From the NCBI RefSeq assembly GCF_026168105.1, contig NZ_LBMW01000052.1:1-51198 (forward strand): DNA of 51,198 bases, read 5' to 3'. Below, piece after piece: positions 1 to 8,800 of this stretch (positions are counted from its first letter, which is position 1; each line of letters begins with the position of its first letter). Made by a program: the position numbers and the translations under genes. Origin of the DNA: Streptomyces hygroscopicus. Its GTDB lineage: Bacteria; Actinomycetota; Actinomycetes; Streptomycetales; Streptomycetaceae. The notes under the pieces were generated by a model. That model searched no databases and had not been told where the DNA came from. It saw only the letters and a list, made by a program, of their open reading frames with translations.

Positions 1-2
1 GT

Positions 3-1109
3 GCGGGTCTGTCGAAGATCGGCGACATCGCGAAGGGGCTGAAGAGCGTCGCCGGCATCGACATCCCCAAACTCCCGGACGGTTCGGTGAAGCTGCCCGA
101 CGGCCGCCTGCTGCACCCGAACGGCAACCTCACCGACCACGCCGGCGCCATCGACACGACGCCGGTACCGCACGAGCCCGTAGTGCCGACGCACGGGGCG
201 ATCCGGCAGGCGGCACTCTCGGGAGCCCACGGGGGAGGGTTAGCTCACACGGGCGAAGAGGCGGTCCGGCCGCCGGGGATGACGTTGCACGACGCCGGTA
301 TGCTCCACGACCGCCTGTCCGACGACCTGCCGCACCTGGGTGACGGTGCGGACGGCGGGCATGCTGATCCGTATGGGGGTGAGGAGGGCGGCGCCGCGGG
401 TGTGGGGCACAATGAGGTGGAGACTCACGGGGCTGGTGGGTCATTCGAGTACAAGCCGCAGATGTCGGCGGAAGGCTTCGACCAACTCGACGACGCGGCT
501 AAGCACCGGGTTGCCGCAGGAGAACTGTCATCGGGCACCAAGCCGTACCTTGACGACAACGCGGCGATTGACTACGGCCGGAAGCACTGGAACGACTACA
601 TCGACAACCTGGATCCGTCTGCGAAGCGTGCCCTCCACGAGTACACCGGCGATTCCTTCCCCTCCTACAGGGACATGAACGGCTATCTGCGGGGCCTCAA
701 GGATTACGTCGTCCCCCAGCCGGAGGTCCTGCACGCCATTGCCGAAATGGACCGGGTTCTGTCGACCAGGCCCGTGCCGGACGACGTCATGGTCGTCCGC
801 GGAACCGGGCTCGATCACCTCCGCTTGGACTCACCGATGGACATGGAAGGCCAGACCTTCCCGGACGAGGGATACTTCTCCACGTCACTCGGTAACCATC
901 CGGTGCCGAGTTTCGCCGGAAAGGAAGCCATTCTGCACCTGCGGGTCCCCAAAGGGACTCCGGCGCTCTGGCTGGAGAAGGTCAGCAAGTACGACGTCGA
1001 TGAGCGAGAGTTGCTGCTGGCGCGGGGCTCGGCCTTCAAGGTCACGCGCGTCTTCATGGACGAGGCGGGGAAGTGGCAGGTGTACGGGGAAGTCCTCCCC
1101 CGTCCGTAA
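3..1109 (+). CDS. C-terminal part of a secreted toxin with ADP-ribosyltransferase domain (5' end outside window)
   Basis: The reading frame is open from the window edge at base 3, so this is the tail of a longer protein and any internal GTG is unlikely to be the true start. The first ~130 residues are low-complexity Gly/His/Pro/Ala linker, typical of polymorphic toxins. The last ~200 residues carry the signature of R-S-E class ADP-ribosyltransferases: an Arg in VVRGTG (codon 798-800), the STS motif in YFSTSLG (879-887) and an ExE in DERELLLARG (E-R-E, 1002-1010). Such enzymes transfer ADP-ribose from NAD to a target protein. Position beside eccD/eccC suggests export by type VII secretion (inference). 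The following small gene is the likely immunity factor. The target is unknown, and the N-terminal secretion domain cannot be seen. Confidence 0.8.
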   Translation, partial: AGLSKIGDIAKGLKSVAGIDIPKLPDGSVKLPDGRLLHPNGNLTDHAGAIDTTPVPHEPVVPTHGAIRQAALSGAHGGGLAHTGEEAVRPPGMTLHDAGMLHDRLSDDLPHLGDGADGGHADPYGGEEGGAAGVGHNEVETHGAGGSFEYKPQMSAEGFDQLDDAAKHRVAAGELSSGTKPYLDDNAAIDYGRKHWNDYIDNLDPSAKRALHEYTGDSFPSYRDMNGYLRGLKDYVVPQPEVLHAIAEMDRVLSTRPVPDDVMVVRGTGLDHLRLDSPMDMEGQTFPDEGYFSTSLGNHPVPSFAGKEAILHLRVPKGTPALWLEKVSKYDVDERELLLARGSAFKVTRVFMDEAGKWQVYGEVLPRP

Positions 1110-1126
1110 GAAAGAGTGCGTTTTTC

Positions 1127-1552
1127 ATGACCAGCGAATCTAGGGACCGTGGGGAGCCTGCCGGGCCGAAGCGGAATCCCCGTCTCGACGAAGACCTGAG
1201 CTTTAGTGTCAAGCCGGGTGGACCACCGCTTTACCAGCCTGTGACCGACAAGCCGGTCAAGTATCTGACCGTGGTTGACGACGAGGGATCGGTGATCGGC
1301 TATGCCTGGGGCAACGACGAGGACGATGCTGCGGGTTTCGTCGTGCGGAAGGCAGGCGGCCCCCCCGCCTTCAACAAGTCCGGCAGGTGGTCGCGGAGGC
1401 TGCGCGATGCCAAGGCGAACGGACTTCTTCCTTCGGAGGCCCTAGCCGAGCTCATGCGTTATCCCGGCGACGACGTCAGCCGTGCCCTCCCCGGCTCCCT
1501 GGCCGAGGCCCCCAACGTCGCCGTAATCAAGGCCCTCGCCGACAAGAACTGA
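1127..1552 (+). CDS. Putative immunity protein for the upstream ADP-ribosyltransferase toxin
   Basis: 141 residues starting at ATG 1127, 17 nt after the toxin stop, with a purine-rich AAGAAAGAG stretch just upstream as a possible ribosome binding site. The protein is soluble, with no signal peptide or membrane segment. It has a central beta-rich stretch (KYLTVVDDEGSVIGYAWGND) followed by a Trp/Arg region and a helical C-terminus. I do not recognise a named family. Its size, cytoplasmic character and position directly after the toxin suggest an immunity protein that neutralises the ADP-ribosyltransferase in the producer. The function is inferred from context only; a chaperone for toxin export is the main alternative. 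Confidence 0.6.
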   Translation: MTSESRDRGEPAGPKRNPRLDEDLSFSVKPGGPPLYQPVTDKPVKYLTVVDDEGSVIGYAWGNDEDDAAGFVVRKAGGPPAFNKSGRWSRRLRDAKANGLLPSEALAELMRYPGDDVSRALPGSLAEAPNVAVIKALADKN

Positions 1553-1686
1553 CAGGAATCATTCTCCTTCCAGTGCGTCCTCTCCGAGATGGCCCTGGGG
1601 CCGGTTTCCCGGAACTGAGTTGGCGTCATCCCTCTCCACGCGATACAGATAATCGTCATCCCACCGTTCCCAGGAGCCCCGTCCTC

Positions 1687-2196
1687 ATGACCACCCCTCA
1701 GGGCAACCCCTACAGCCAGCAGGCCAACCCGTACGGCGGCCAGCAGGCCGGACCTTACGGTCACCAGCCGCAGCCCAACCCCTATGCGCAGCAGGGCGGT
1801 TACCCGCAGCAGGGCGGTTATGCGGCGCCGGCGGCCGGGTACCCCCAGGGTGGCCAGGCGTACCCCAACCCCGCCGCTCCTGCGGGCCAGTGGGCCGCTC
1901 CGCAGGGGCAAGTTCCCTACCTCGCCTGCCGGTTCTGCGGCACGGCCCCGGCCGTGGACGTCACCTTCCGTGCCCACCGCGGGCTCCTGGTCATGATGAC
2001 CTTCCGGAAGCTGGAAGGGCCCATGTGCCACACGTGCGGGATGCAGGTCTACAAGAAGCTGACCACCGAGACGCTCTGGCAGGGCTGGTGGAGCCCTCTC
2101 TCGCTCTTCCTGTTCACGCCGCTCACCCTCTTGTGGAACGTGTTCGCCAGCGTCAAGGTGAGGAAGCTTCAGGCCCCGGTCGCGGCCAGGTACTGA
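1687..2196 (+). CDS. Gln/Pro/Tyr-rich protein with zinc ribbon and C-terminal membrane segment
   Basis: 169 residues from ATG 1687. Residues 1-75 are built from PYG/QQ/NPY low-complexity repeats. The middle holds two Cys pairs (CRFCG and CHTCG, ~36 residues apart), a plausible zinc ribbon. The C-terminal third is hydrophobic (SPLSLFLFTPLTLLW), a likely membrane anchor, ending in a basic tail. No enzymatic motif is visible. It sits between the toxin-immunity pair and the secretion genes, but a role in secretion is not shown by the sequence. A PYG-rich head also occurs in the unrelated membrane protein at 17625-18629. Confidence 0.65.
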   Translation: MTTPQGNPYSQQANPYGGQQAGPYGHQPQPNPYAQQGGYPQQGGYAAPAAGYPQGGQAYPNPAAPAGQWAAPQGQVPYLACRFCGTAPAVDVTFRAHRGLLVMMTFRKLEGPMCHTCGMQVYKKLTTETLWQGWWSPLSLFLFTPLTLLWNVFASVKVRKLQAPVAARY

Positions 2197-2292
2197 CCTG
2201 CGTCCGCCCCCTGCGTGCCCGACCGCCCCGGGGTGTACTCCCCGCTCGTCCATGCCCTATGTTGCGTAGGCAAGGTTAGGGGGGAGCCTGGC

Positions 2293-2784
2293 ATGCAGCA
2301 GGAACGGCGGACACCGCGGACGTCCGCGTCGGCGCCCGCCATGAGCCTGGCCGAGGTCGAGGCCGTCGCCCGCGCGGCGCACGCCCTGCAGACGGACAAG
2401 GCCGGGCGGCCGTACGTGGAGCATCTGCGGGCCGTCGCCGAGGGCGTACGGGCCCGCGGCGGCGCGGACGAACTCGTCGCCGCCGCCTGGCTGCACGACT
2501 CCGTGGAGGACGGTGTCCTCAGCGAGGCGTGGCTGGACGCCGCCCCGTTGTCCCAGGTGACGAAGGACATCGTGCGGGCCGTCAGCAAGCGGCCCGGCGA
2601 GGAGCCGGAGGCATACGCGCGGCGCATCCTCGCCACCCCTGGCGCCCGGCTCGTCAAGGCGGCCGACCTCGCGCACAACGCCGACCCGGACCGCCTCGCC
2701 GCCCTCGACGCCCCCACCGCCGAGCGGCTCACCCGCAAGTACGCCACCATGCGGCGGTACCTCGGCCTCACCGCGGACGACTGA
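2293..2784 (+). CDS. Small HD-domain metal-dependent phosphohydrolase (RelA/SpoT hydrolase-like)
   Basis: 163 residues from ATG 2293, chosen because a G-rich Shine-Dalgarno stretch (GGGGGGAG) lies just before it; an in-frame GTG at 2215 lacks one. The protein matches the N-terminal hydrolase module of RelA/SpoT-type proteins: YVEHLRAVAE (His ligand), AAWLHDSVED (HD pair at residues 68-69) and VKAADLAHNAD (distal Asp). The family hydrolyses phosphate esters, sometimes (p)ppGpp, but there is no synthetase, TGS or ACT domain here. Its substrate is unknown. It may be an independent neighbour of the secretion locus. Confidence 0.75.
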   Translation: MQQERRTPRTSASAPAMSLAEVEAVARAAHALQTDKAGRPYVEHLRAVAEGVRARGGADELVAAAWLHDSVEDGVLSEAWLDAAPLSQVTKDIVRAVSKRPGEEPEAYARRILATPGARLVKAADLAHNADPDRLAALDAPTAERLTRKYATMRRYLGLTADD

Positions 2785-2834
2785 CAGCCCGCCCCGGGCT
2801 TCCACGGATGACCACGAAGGCACAGGACGACTGA

Positions 2835-3137
2835 ATGGCACGGGACTACGACAGCCAGCTCCTGGAGTCGGTGGCGGTGCGCCGCCGGCGGATGCGTGAC
2901 GCGCTGCTGTTCGGCGCCCGGCGCAGCCGGCGCACGGTGGACGAGCGGCTCGGCAAGGTGTTCGCGGGCATCGCCATCGCCGCCGTGATGTGCGCAGGAT
3001 GCGTCGGATGGTCCTTCCTCCAGGCCACGTTGGCGAAGCAGAAGGCCGAGCAGAAGAAGCAGCAACAGCAGCAGGAGCAGCTGTACAACCCGTCAGGGAC
3101 GAGCGCCCCCACACCTTCCCGCAGTGGCACGCCGTGA
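2835..3137 (+). CDS. Small single-pass membrane protein with Lys/Gln-rich tail
   Basis: 100 residues from ATG 2835. A basic N-terminus (VRRRRMRDALLFGARRSRR) precedes one hydrophobic segment (VFAGIAIAAVMCAGCVGW, about residues 46-63), then a charged/Gln-rich helix (LAKQKAEQKKQQQQQ) and a Ser/Thr/Pro tail. The basic side should be cytoplasmic and the tail outside. It lies 75 nt upstream of eccD and may belong to the secretion locus. No family is recognised, and no enzymatic role is visible. Confidence 0.65.
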   Translation: MARDYDSQLLESVAVRRRRMRDALLFGARRSRRTVDERLGKVFAGIAIAAVMCAGCVGWSFLQATLAKQKAEQKKQQQQQEQLYNPSGTSAPTPSRSGTP

Positions 3138-3199
3138 GCGCGTGCCGAGCCTGCGTGGAACCCCCCGGGGCAGACCCGTTTCGGACGACATCGCGATGA

Positions 3200-3205
3200 T
3201 AGGTT
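3200..3205 (+). promoter_or_regulatory. Putative -10 box of a leaderless eccD transcript
   Basis: TAGGTT fits the actinobacterial TANNNT -10 pattern. It lies 7 nt before the GTG of eccD, and that GTG has no Shine-Dalgarno sequence. Transcription would then start at or next to the start codon. No convincing -35 hexamer is seen. Confidence 0.4.
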
Positions 3206-3212
3206 CCCGTAA

Positions 3213-4568
3213 GTGGTGAGCAGAGCAACGACTTCGCGGGCCCAGCTGAGCCGGGTCACCCTGGTCGGCGAGCGACGCCGAGCCGACATCGTCCTGCCGT
3301 CGGACACCCCCATCGGGCAACTGCTCCCCGACATCCTGCAGTTGCTCGACGACCGGGCCGCCGCGCGCCCCATGACACGGCAGTTGATCACCTCCGACGG
3401 CTCGGTGCTGCCGCACGACGCCACGCTGTCCTCGGTCGAGGTCGCCGACGGTGCCGTGCTCCAACTCGTACGGGCACATGCCGCCCCGCCCGCTCCCGTC
3501 GTCCACGACGTCACCGACCAGGTCGCCGACGACCTCGACCTGCGCGCCTGGCGCTGGCGCCCCGCCGCCCGCCGGGTCAGCGCCGGAACGGCGACCGTCG
3601 TCTTCTCGGTGATCGCCGCCGTGCTCGCCCGGCGCGAGTTCGCCCTGGAGCCCCTCGCGAACGGGCTCGTGGCCGTCACCGTTCTCCTCCTTGTCGCCGG
3701 GGCGCTCGTCGCCAAGGTCGGGGACGGCAACCGTGGCCTTGCCACCGCTCTGCTGCTCGCCTCCGGCGGGCTCGGGCTGCTCACCGCCTGGACCGCCGCC
3801 GATGCCTACGGCTGGCCGGGGACCGCCCGGCTGGCCGTTGTCGTGGCCGCCCTCGTGCTCAACCTCGTGCTGCTCGCGTTCTTCTCGCCGCTCGGCCGCG
3901 GCGGCCTCATCGGCGCCGGGGCCATCGCCGGCATCGCCGTGGTGTGGGAGGCCGCGGCTGCCGTGCAGGACCGGCCCGACCGGCTTGGCGCCGTGATGGG
4001 AGTGTTCTCGGTCGTGCTGCTCGGGTTGCTGCCGCGGTTCGCGCTCATGGCGTCCGGGCTCACCGGGCTCGACGACAGGCGCTCAGGCGGCGCCTCGGTC
4101 AGCCGGCACCAGGTCGGCAACGCGCTGGCGGCCACCCACCGCGGCCTCGCCCTCGCGACCATCGCGACCGCCGCCTCGGCCGCCGCGGGCGGCTGGCTGC
4201 TGACCACCGTGCACAGGCCGACCGCATGGACCGTGGCCCTCGCGTCGCTGGTGGCCGTCGTGCTGCTGTCCCGGGCCCGGGCCTTCCCGCTGGTCGCGGA
4301 GGTGGTCGCGCTGTTCGCCGCCGCCGCGCTGCTCGTCGTACGACTGGTGGTGCTGTGGATGGCGCACGCCACCGGCGCAGGGCCGCTCGCCGTGCTGTGC
4401 GCCGCCGCGGTGCTGCCCCTGCTGGTCCTCGCGGTTCAGCCGCCGGAGCACATGCAGGTCAGGCTGCGGCGCATCGCCGACCTGATCGAGTCGGTCGGCG
4501 TGATCGGGCTGTTCCCGCTCGCCGTCGGTGTCTTCGGCATCTACGGGCAGCTGCTCAACAGGTTCTGA
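3213..4568 (+). CDS. eccD: Type VII secretion membrane channel protein EccD
   Basis: 451 residues from GTG 3213. Residues ~1-90 form a ubiquitin-like (YukD-type) cytoplasmic domain (SRVTLVGERRRADIVLPSD, later VADGAVLQLVRA). The rest is a run of about ten or eleven hydrophobic segments ending at the C-terminus. This is the EccD architecture, the multi-spanning core of the inner-membrane type VII channel that assembles with EccB, EccC and EccE. The next gene starts 48 nt downstream, followed by eccC on the same strand, so the three are likely one transcript. In mycobacterial ESX-1, eccD is likewise adjacent to espI. EccB and EccE partners are not in this window. Confidence 0.85.
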   Translation: MVSRATTSRAQLSRVTLVGERRRADIVLPSDTPIGQLLPDILQLLDDRAAARPMTRQLITSDGSVLPHDATLSSVEVADGAVLQLVRAHAAPPAPVVHDVTDQVADDLDLRAWRWRPAARRVSAGTATVVFSVIAAVLARREFALEPLANGLVAVTVLLLVAGALVAKVGDGNRGLATALLLASGGLGLLTAWTAADAYGWPGTARLAVVVAALVLNLVLLAFFSPLGRGGLIGAGAIAGIAVVWEAAAAVQDRPDRLGAVMGVFSVVLLGLLPRFALMASGLTGLDDRRSGGASVSRHQVGNALAATHRGLALATIATAASAAAGGWLLTTVHRPTAWTVALASLVAVVLLSRARAFPLVAEVVALFAAAALLVVRLVVLWMAHATGAGPLAVLCAAAVLPLLVLAVQPPEHMQVRLRRIADLIESVGVIGLFPLAVGVFGIYGQLLNRF

Positions 4569-4616
4569 CAGACGGTGCGGCCGCTCCGGGCGGGGCGGGC
4601 AGGAGAGAAGGGCGAC

Positions 4617-5876
4617 ATGCCGAACGGCGACAACTGGCAGAGCGACGTGCTGCGCGACCTGAGGGGTGCCACCGGGCAGCCGGGCCCCCAGCAGCCCCAG
4701 CCGCAGGGCACCTCCGCCGCCGGTACCGCGCACCCGCAGGGCACCCCCGCGCACCCGCAGGGCACCCCCACGCACCCGCAGGTAACACCTGCACAACCTC
4801 AGGCACCTGCACAACCACCCCAGGCCGCCGCACAACCCCAGACACCCACCCACCAGCCACCCACCGGTCACCAGCCCGGCCCCGCACAGCCCCAGCAGGC
4901 CCCCGCCCGGTCCAAGCAGCCCCCCGCCGCCCCCGGGCCCCGCCCGCAGGTCCGTACCCCCGACTCCCGTCCCGTCCTGGACAAGCAGCTCGCGGCCGCC
5001 GGACTCAAGCCCCGCCACGGCGAACCCTTCACCGCCCGGGCCCTGCGTGCCGTGCGCCGTACGGTGTCCTCCTCCGCCGCCCAGGAGGTCGCCGAAGCCG
5101 GCGCCACCGCGGAGGTGCTCCAGCAGGCCGTGACCACCGGCCGCCAGATCGCCGTCACCTCCATCCGCGGCGGGGCCGGGAAGACGACCGTCGCCGCGCT
5201 GCTCGGCACGACGTACGCGCACTACCGGCACGATCCGACCCTCATCGTGGAGGCCGATCCGGCGCTCGGCTCGCTGCCGCTGCGGCTCGGCGCCGAGACA
5301 CTGCGCTGGACCACCGCCGACGTCGCGGGCATCGTGCAGCCCCAGATGTCCCTGCTCGATGTCACCGGCTACCTCGTTCAGCTCCCGGACAACGCCTGGC
5401 TGCTGCCCGGCAGCCAGGGCCAGATCGGCGCGATGCTCGACACCAGGGCGTACGAGAAGGTCATGGTGTCCCTGCGCCGCTACTTCGGCGTCTCCGTCGT
5501 GGACTGCGAGACCCTGCCCGCCGAGGTCGCGCGTGTCGCGCTGTCCGCGGCCCAGGCCCGGGTGCTGACGGCGCCGGCGACGCTGGAGGGCATCTCGAGC
5601 ACATACGCCGTCCTGGAGTGGATGCGAGGGCTGCCCCGGCACATCATCGACACCACGGTCGTCGCGCTGACCGAGACGGTCCCGCACACCGGCCTCGACG
5701 CCGGCAAAGCCGCCGGGACGCTGAAGGCGACCGGCGCCCGGGTCCGCGTACTGCCCTACGACCGGCACCTGGCGTCCGGCGGCACGATCCGCACCGAACT
5801 CCTCGCGCACACCACCCGGCAGGCCGCCACGCGTCTGGCCGCCGAGGTCTTCCAGCTCTCCCAGAAGCGTCGTTGA
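4617..5876 (+). CDS. Proline-rich MinD/ParA-type ATPase, EspI-like type VII secretion accessory
   Basis: 419 residues from ATG 4617, chosen for the AGGAGAGAAGG ribosome binding site before it. Residues ~15-120 are Pro/Gln/Ala-rich, including three AHPQGTP-like heptads. From about residue 175 a deviant Walker A appears (SIRGGAGKTTVAALLG), then LIVEADPALGSLPLRLG and further MinD-like strands. A proline-rich head on a MinD-like ATPase is the arrangement of mycobacterial EspI, which modulates ESX-1 output, and the position between eccD and eccC supports that reading. It may instead localise the secretion machine, as ParA proteins do. No membrane-targeting helix is obvious. Confidence 0.75.
   Translation: MPNGDNWQSDVLRDLRGATGQPGPQQPQPQGTSAAGTAHPQGTPAHPQGTPTHPQVTPAQPQAPAQPPQAAAQPQTPTHQPPTGHQPGPAQPQQAPARSKQPPAAPGPRPQVRTPDSRPVLDKQLAAAGLKPRHGEPFTARALRAVRRTVSSSAAQEVAEAGATAEVLQQAVTTGRQIAVTSIRGGAGKTTVAALLGTTYAHYRHDPTLIVEADPALGSLPLRLGAETLRWTTADVAGIVQPQMSLLDVTGYLVQLPDNAWLLPGSQGQIGAMLDTRAYEKVMVSLRRYFGVSVVDCETLPAEVARVALSAAQARVLTAPATLEGISSTYAVLEWMRGLPRHIIDTTVVALTETVPHTGLDAGKAAGTLKATGARVRVLPYDRHLASGGTIRTELLAHTTRQAATRLAAEVFQLSQKRR
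4728..4791 (+). repeat. Three tandem 21-nt units coding AHPQGTP-type heptads
   Basis: A 21-nt unit (GCGCACCCGCAGGGCACCCC plus one base) occurs three times in frame in the proline-rich head of the EspI-like ATPase. It encodes AHPQGTP, AHPQGTP, THPQVTP. Such in-frame repeats are prone to copy-number change. Confidence 0.75.
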
Positions 5877-5899
5877 GGCAAGGGGGAGGAACACGGCAC

Positions 5900-8800
5900 A
5901 TGAGCACCCGACTGATCCACCGCCCGGCCCGCACCACCCGTCCCCCGGCGGCCCCCGAGCCGCGCACCGTCGAGGCGCCGCCCAACCTGCCCGAGGGCAA
6001 GGCTGGTTCCATCGCGACCTCGCTGCTGCCCGTGGCCGGTGTGATGTCGTCCGTCGTGATGATGACCGTCGTGCGCAACAGCCAGTTCGCCGGCCTCGGC
6101 GCAATCATCCTCGTGGTCACCATCGCCGGTTCCATGGCCCTGGTCTTCTCCCAGCGGGGCAAGGCCCAGCGCACCCGGCGTACCCAACGCGAAGCCTATC
6201 TAGCCTACTTGGAGGACCTGCGTGAGGAACTGTCCAGGGAGGAAAGGCAGCGGCGCGAGACGGCCCAGGTGCTCAACCCGCCACCGGACGCGCTGTACGA
6301 CGTGGTCCGCGATCCGGCGCGACTGTGGGAGCGGCGGCGGCTCGACGGCGACTTCCTTCGCGTACGCGTCGGCACCGGCGAGATGCCGGTACGGGATCTG
6401 AAGGTCGCCCAGCAGGGCTCGTCCGTGCTCACCCCGCCCGACCGGTTCATGCTGAACGAGGCCTCCGCGCTGATGGCCCGCTTCAGCACCGGCACCGAAC
6501 TCCCGCTCACCGTCCCGCTGGACCGGGTCGGCGACATCAGCGTGATCGGCCCCCGCGAGGACACCCTGCGCGTGGCCCGCGCCCTGATGATCCAGGCCGC
6601 CGCCACCCACGCCCCCGACGACGTCGGCATCGCCCTCGCCGTGCCCGGCGACCGGCTCGCGGAGTGGGAGTGGGCCAAGTGGCTGCCGCATCTGCTCGAC
6701 CCCGAGCAGTACGACGGCCCGGTAGCCGCTCGCCGCATCGCCCCCTCCCTGCCCCAGCTGGCCCGGCAGATCGGCCCCGAGCTGCGTCGGCGCGCCTCCT
6801 TCGCGGCCGAGGTGCGCCGCGGTCTGGCCGGCACGGACGCCCTCGCCATGACGTCCCGGCTGCTCGTCGTCGCCGACGGACACGGCGAGGACGCCGTCGA
6901 CCTGCCCCGCCCCGACGACGCGGTGGGCCTGCGCGACATGGGTGTCACCGTGCTGCACCTGCTCGACCAGCGGATCCAGGAACCCGGGCAGGTCGGGGTA
7001 CGGATCACGGTGGACGGCGACGGGATCGTCATCGAGGACCTGCGCGAGGCCGAACCGATCAGCGCGCACGGCACGGTCGACGAGGTCGGGATCCCGTTCG
7101 CGGAGGGCCTGGCCCGGATGCTCGCCCCGCTGCGGCTGTCCGCCGAGTCGATGGCCGACGCGCCGCTCACCGGCCCGGTCGACTTCGCCGAGCTCCTCGG
7201 CATCGACGACGTGGCCCAACTGGACCTCGGCCGTCTGTGGGCGCCCCGCGGCGAACGCGCCTTCCTGCGCGTCCCGATCGGCATCAGCGACAGCCGCGAG
7301 CCGGTCCTGCTCGACCTCAAGGAGTCCTCGGAGCTGGGCATGGGCCCCCACGGCCTGTGCGTCGGCGCCACCGGCTCCGGCAAGTCCGAACTGCTGCGCA
7401 CCCTCGTACTCGCGCTGGTGGCCACGCACCCGCCGGAGGACCTCTCCCTGGTCCTCGTCGACTACAAGGGCGGCGCCACCTTCGCGCCTTTCGCGGGCCT
7501 GCCGCACGTGGCCGGGGTGATCACCAACCTGGAGAACCAGGCGGGTCTCGTCGAGCGCGTCCACGCCTCGCTCGCCGGTGAGGTCAAGCGCCGTCAGCAG
7601 GTCCTCAAGGACGCGGGCAACGTCGCCGACATCGGCCACTACGCCGCCCTGCGCGCCGAGAAGCGGCCCGATCTGGAGCCGCTGCCGCACCTGTTCGTCG
7701 TCATCGACGAGTTCGGCGAACTCCTCACCGCCAAGCCGGACTTCATCGACCTGTTCCTGTCCATCGGACGCATCGGACGCTCCATCGGCGTCCATCTGCT
7801 GCTGTCCAGCCAGCGCATCGAGGGCGGCAAGCTCAAGGGCCTGGACACCTATCTGTCCTACCGGCTCGGCCTGCGCACCTTCTCCGCCGACGAGTCCCGT
7901 ACGGTCCTGGACACCACGGACGCCTTCCATCTGCCGCCGCTGCCCGGCTTCGGCTACCTCAAGGTCGACACCAGCCACTACGAGCGGTTCAAGGCGGGCT
8001 ATGTCTCCGGCGCCTACCGCGGCCCCGTCCGGCGTGAGGTGGAGGACACCGGCCCGCTCGCACTCGAGTACGACGCCTACAACACCGGGGGGCAGGAGGG
8101 GAGTTCGGGCCCGGAGGAGCCGCAGATGCGGCGCCGGGAGACCGGTCCGACCGAGATGGGCGTCATGGTCCAGCAGATGGAGAGGGTGGGCGCCAAGCCC
8201 GTACGCCAGATCTGGCTGCCCCCGCTGCCCGAGGCCATCGCCCTCGACAAGGTCGCCGGGCCCATCGAGGTGGGCCCGCGCGGCACCCAGCTCACCAGGC
8301 GGAACGGGCCGCTCCAGGTGCCGATGGGCATCCTCGACGACCCGACCAGGCAGTGGCAGGGCCCCTGGCACCTGGACCTCACGGTCGCGGGCGGACACGC
8401 GGCGGTCATCGGCGGACCGCAGTCCGGCAAGACGACGCTCCTGCGCACCCTCGCCCTCTCCCTGGCGCTCACCCACACCCCGCAGGAAGTCGGCATCTAC
8501 GGCCTGGACCTGGTCGGCGGAGGCCTCCAGGCCCTGTCCGGGCTGCCGCACGTCGGCGGGGTCGCGGGCCGCGCAGACCGCGAGCGCGCCGCACGGACCG
8601 TCGACTCCGTGCGTGCCATGCTCGACCAGCGCGAGGAGCTGTTCCGCATCCATCGCATCGACTCGCTGGAGCAACTGCGCGATCTGCGCGCCGCGGGCCG
8701 CCTGCCGGAGCTGGCTTCAACGGAGATCGTGCTGATCGTCGACGGCTTCGGCGCCCTGCGCGACGACTTCGAGGAACTGGACGACGCGGTCGTCGACATC

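Noticed and set aside
3944..5899. Long N-terminal extension of the EccC frame
   Set aside because: The extra part is Arg/Pro/Ala-rich shadow of eccD and the MinD-like gene. ATG 5900 has a good ribosome binding site and a proper EccC start.
6200..8674. 824-codon open frame on the minus strand
   Set aside because: It is antisense to eccC, Asp/Gly/His/Leu-rich without domains, and is the usual GC-rich shadow of a long gene.
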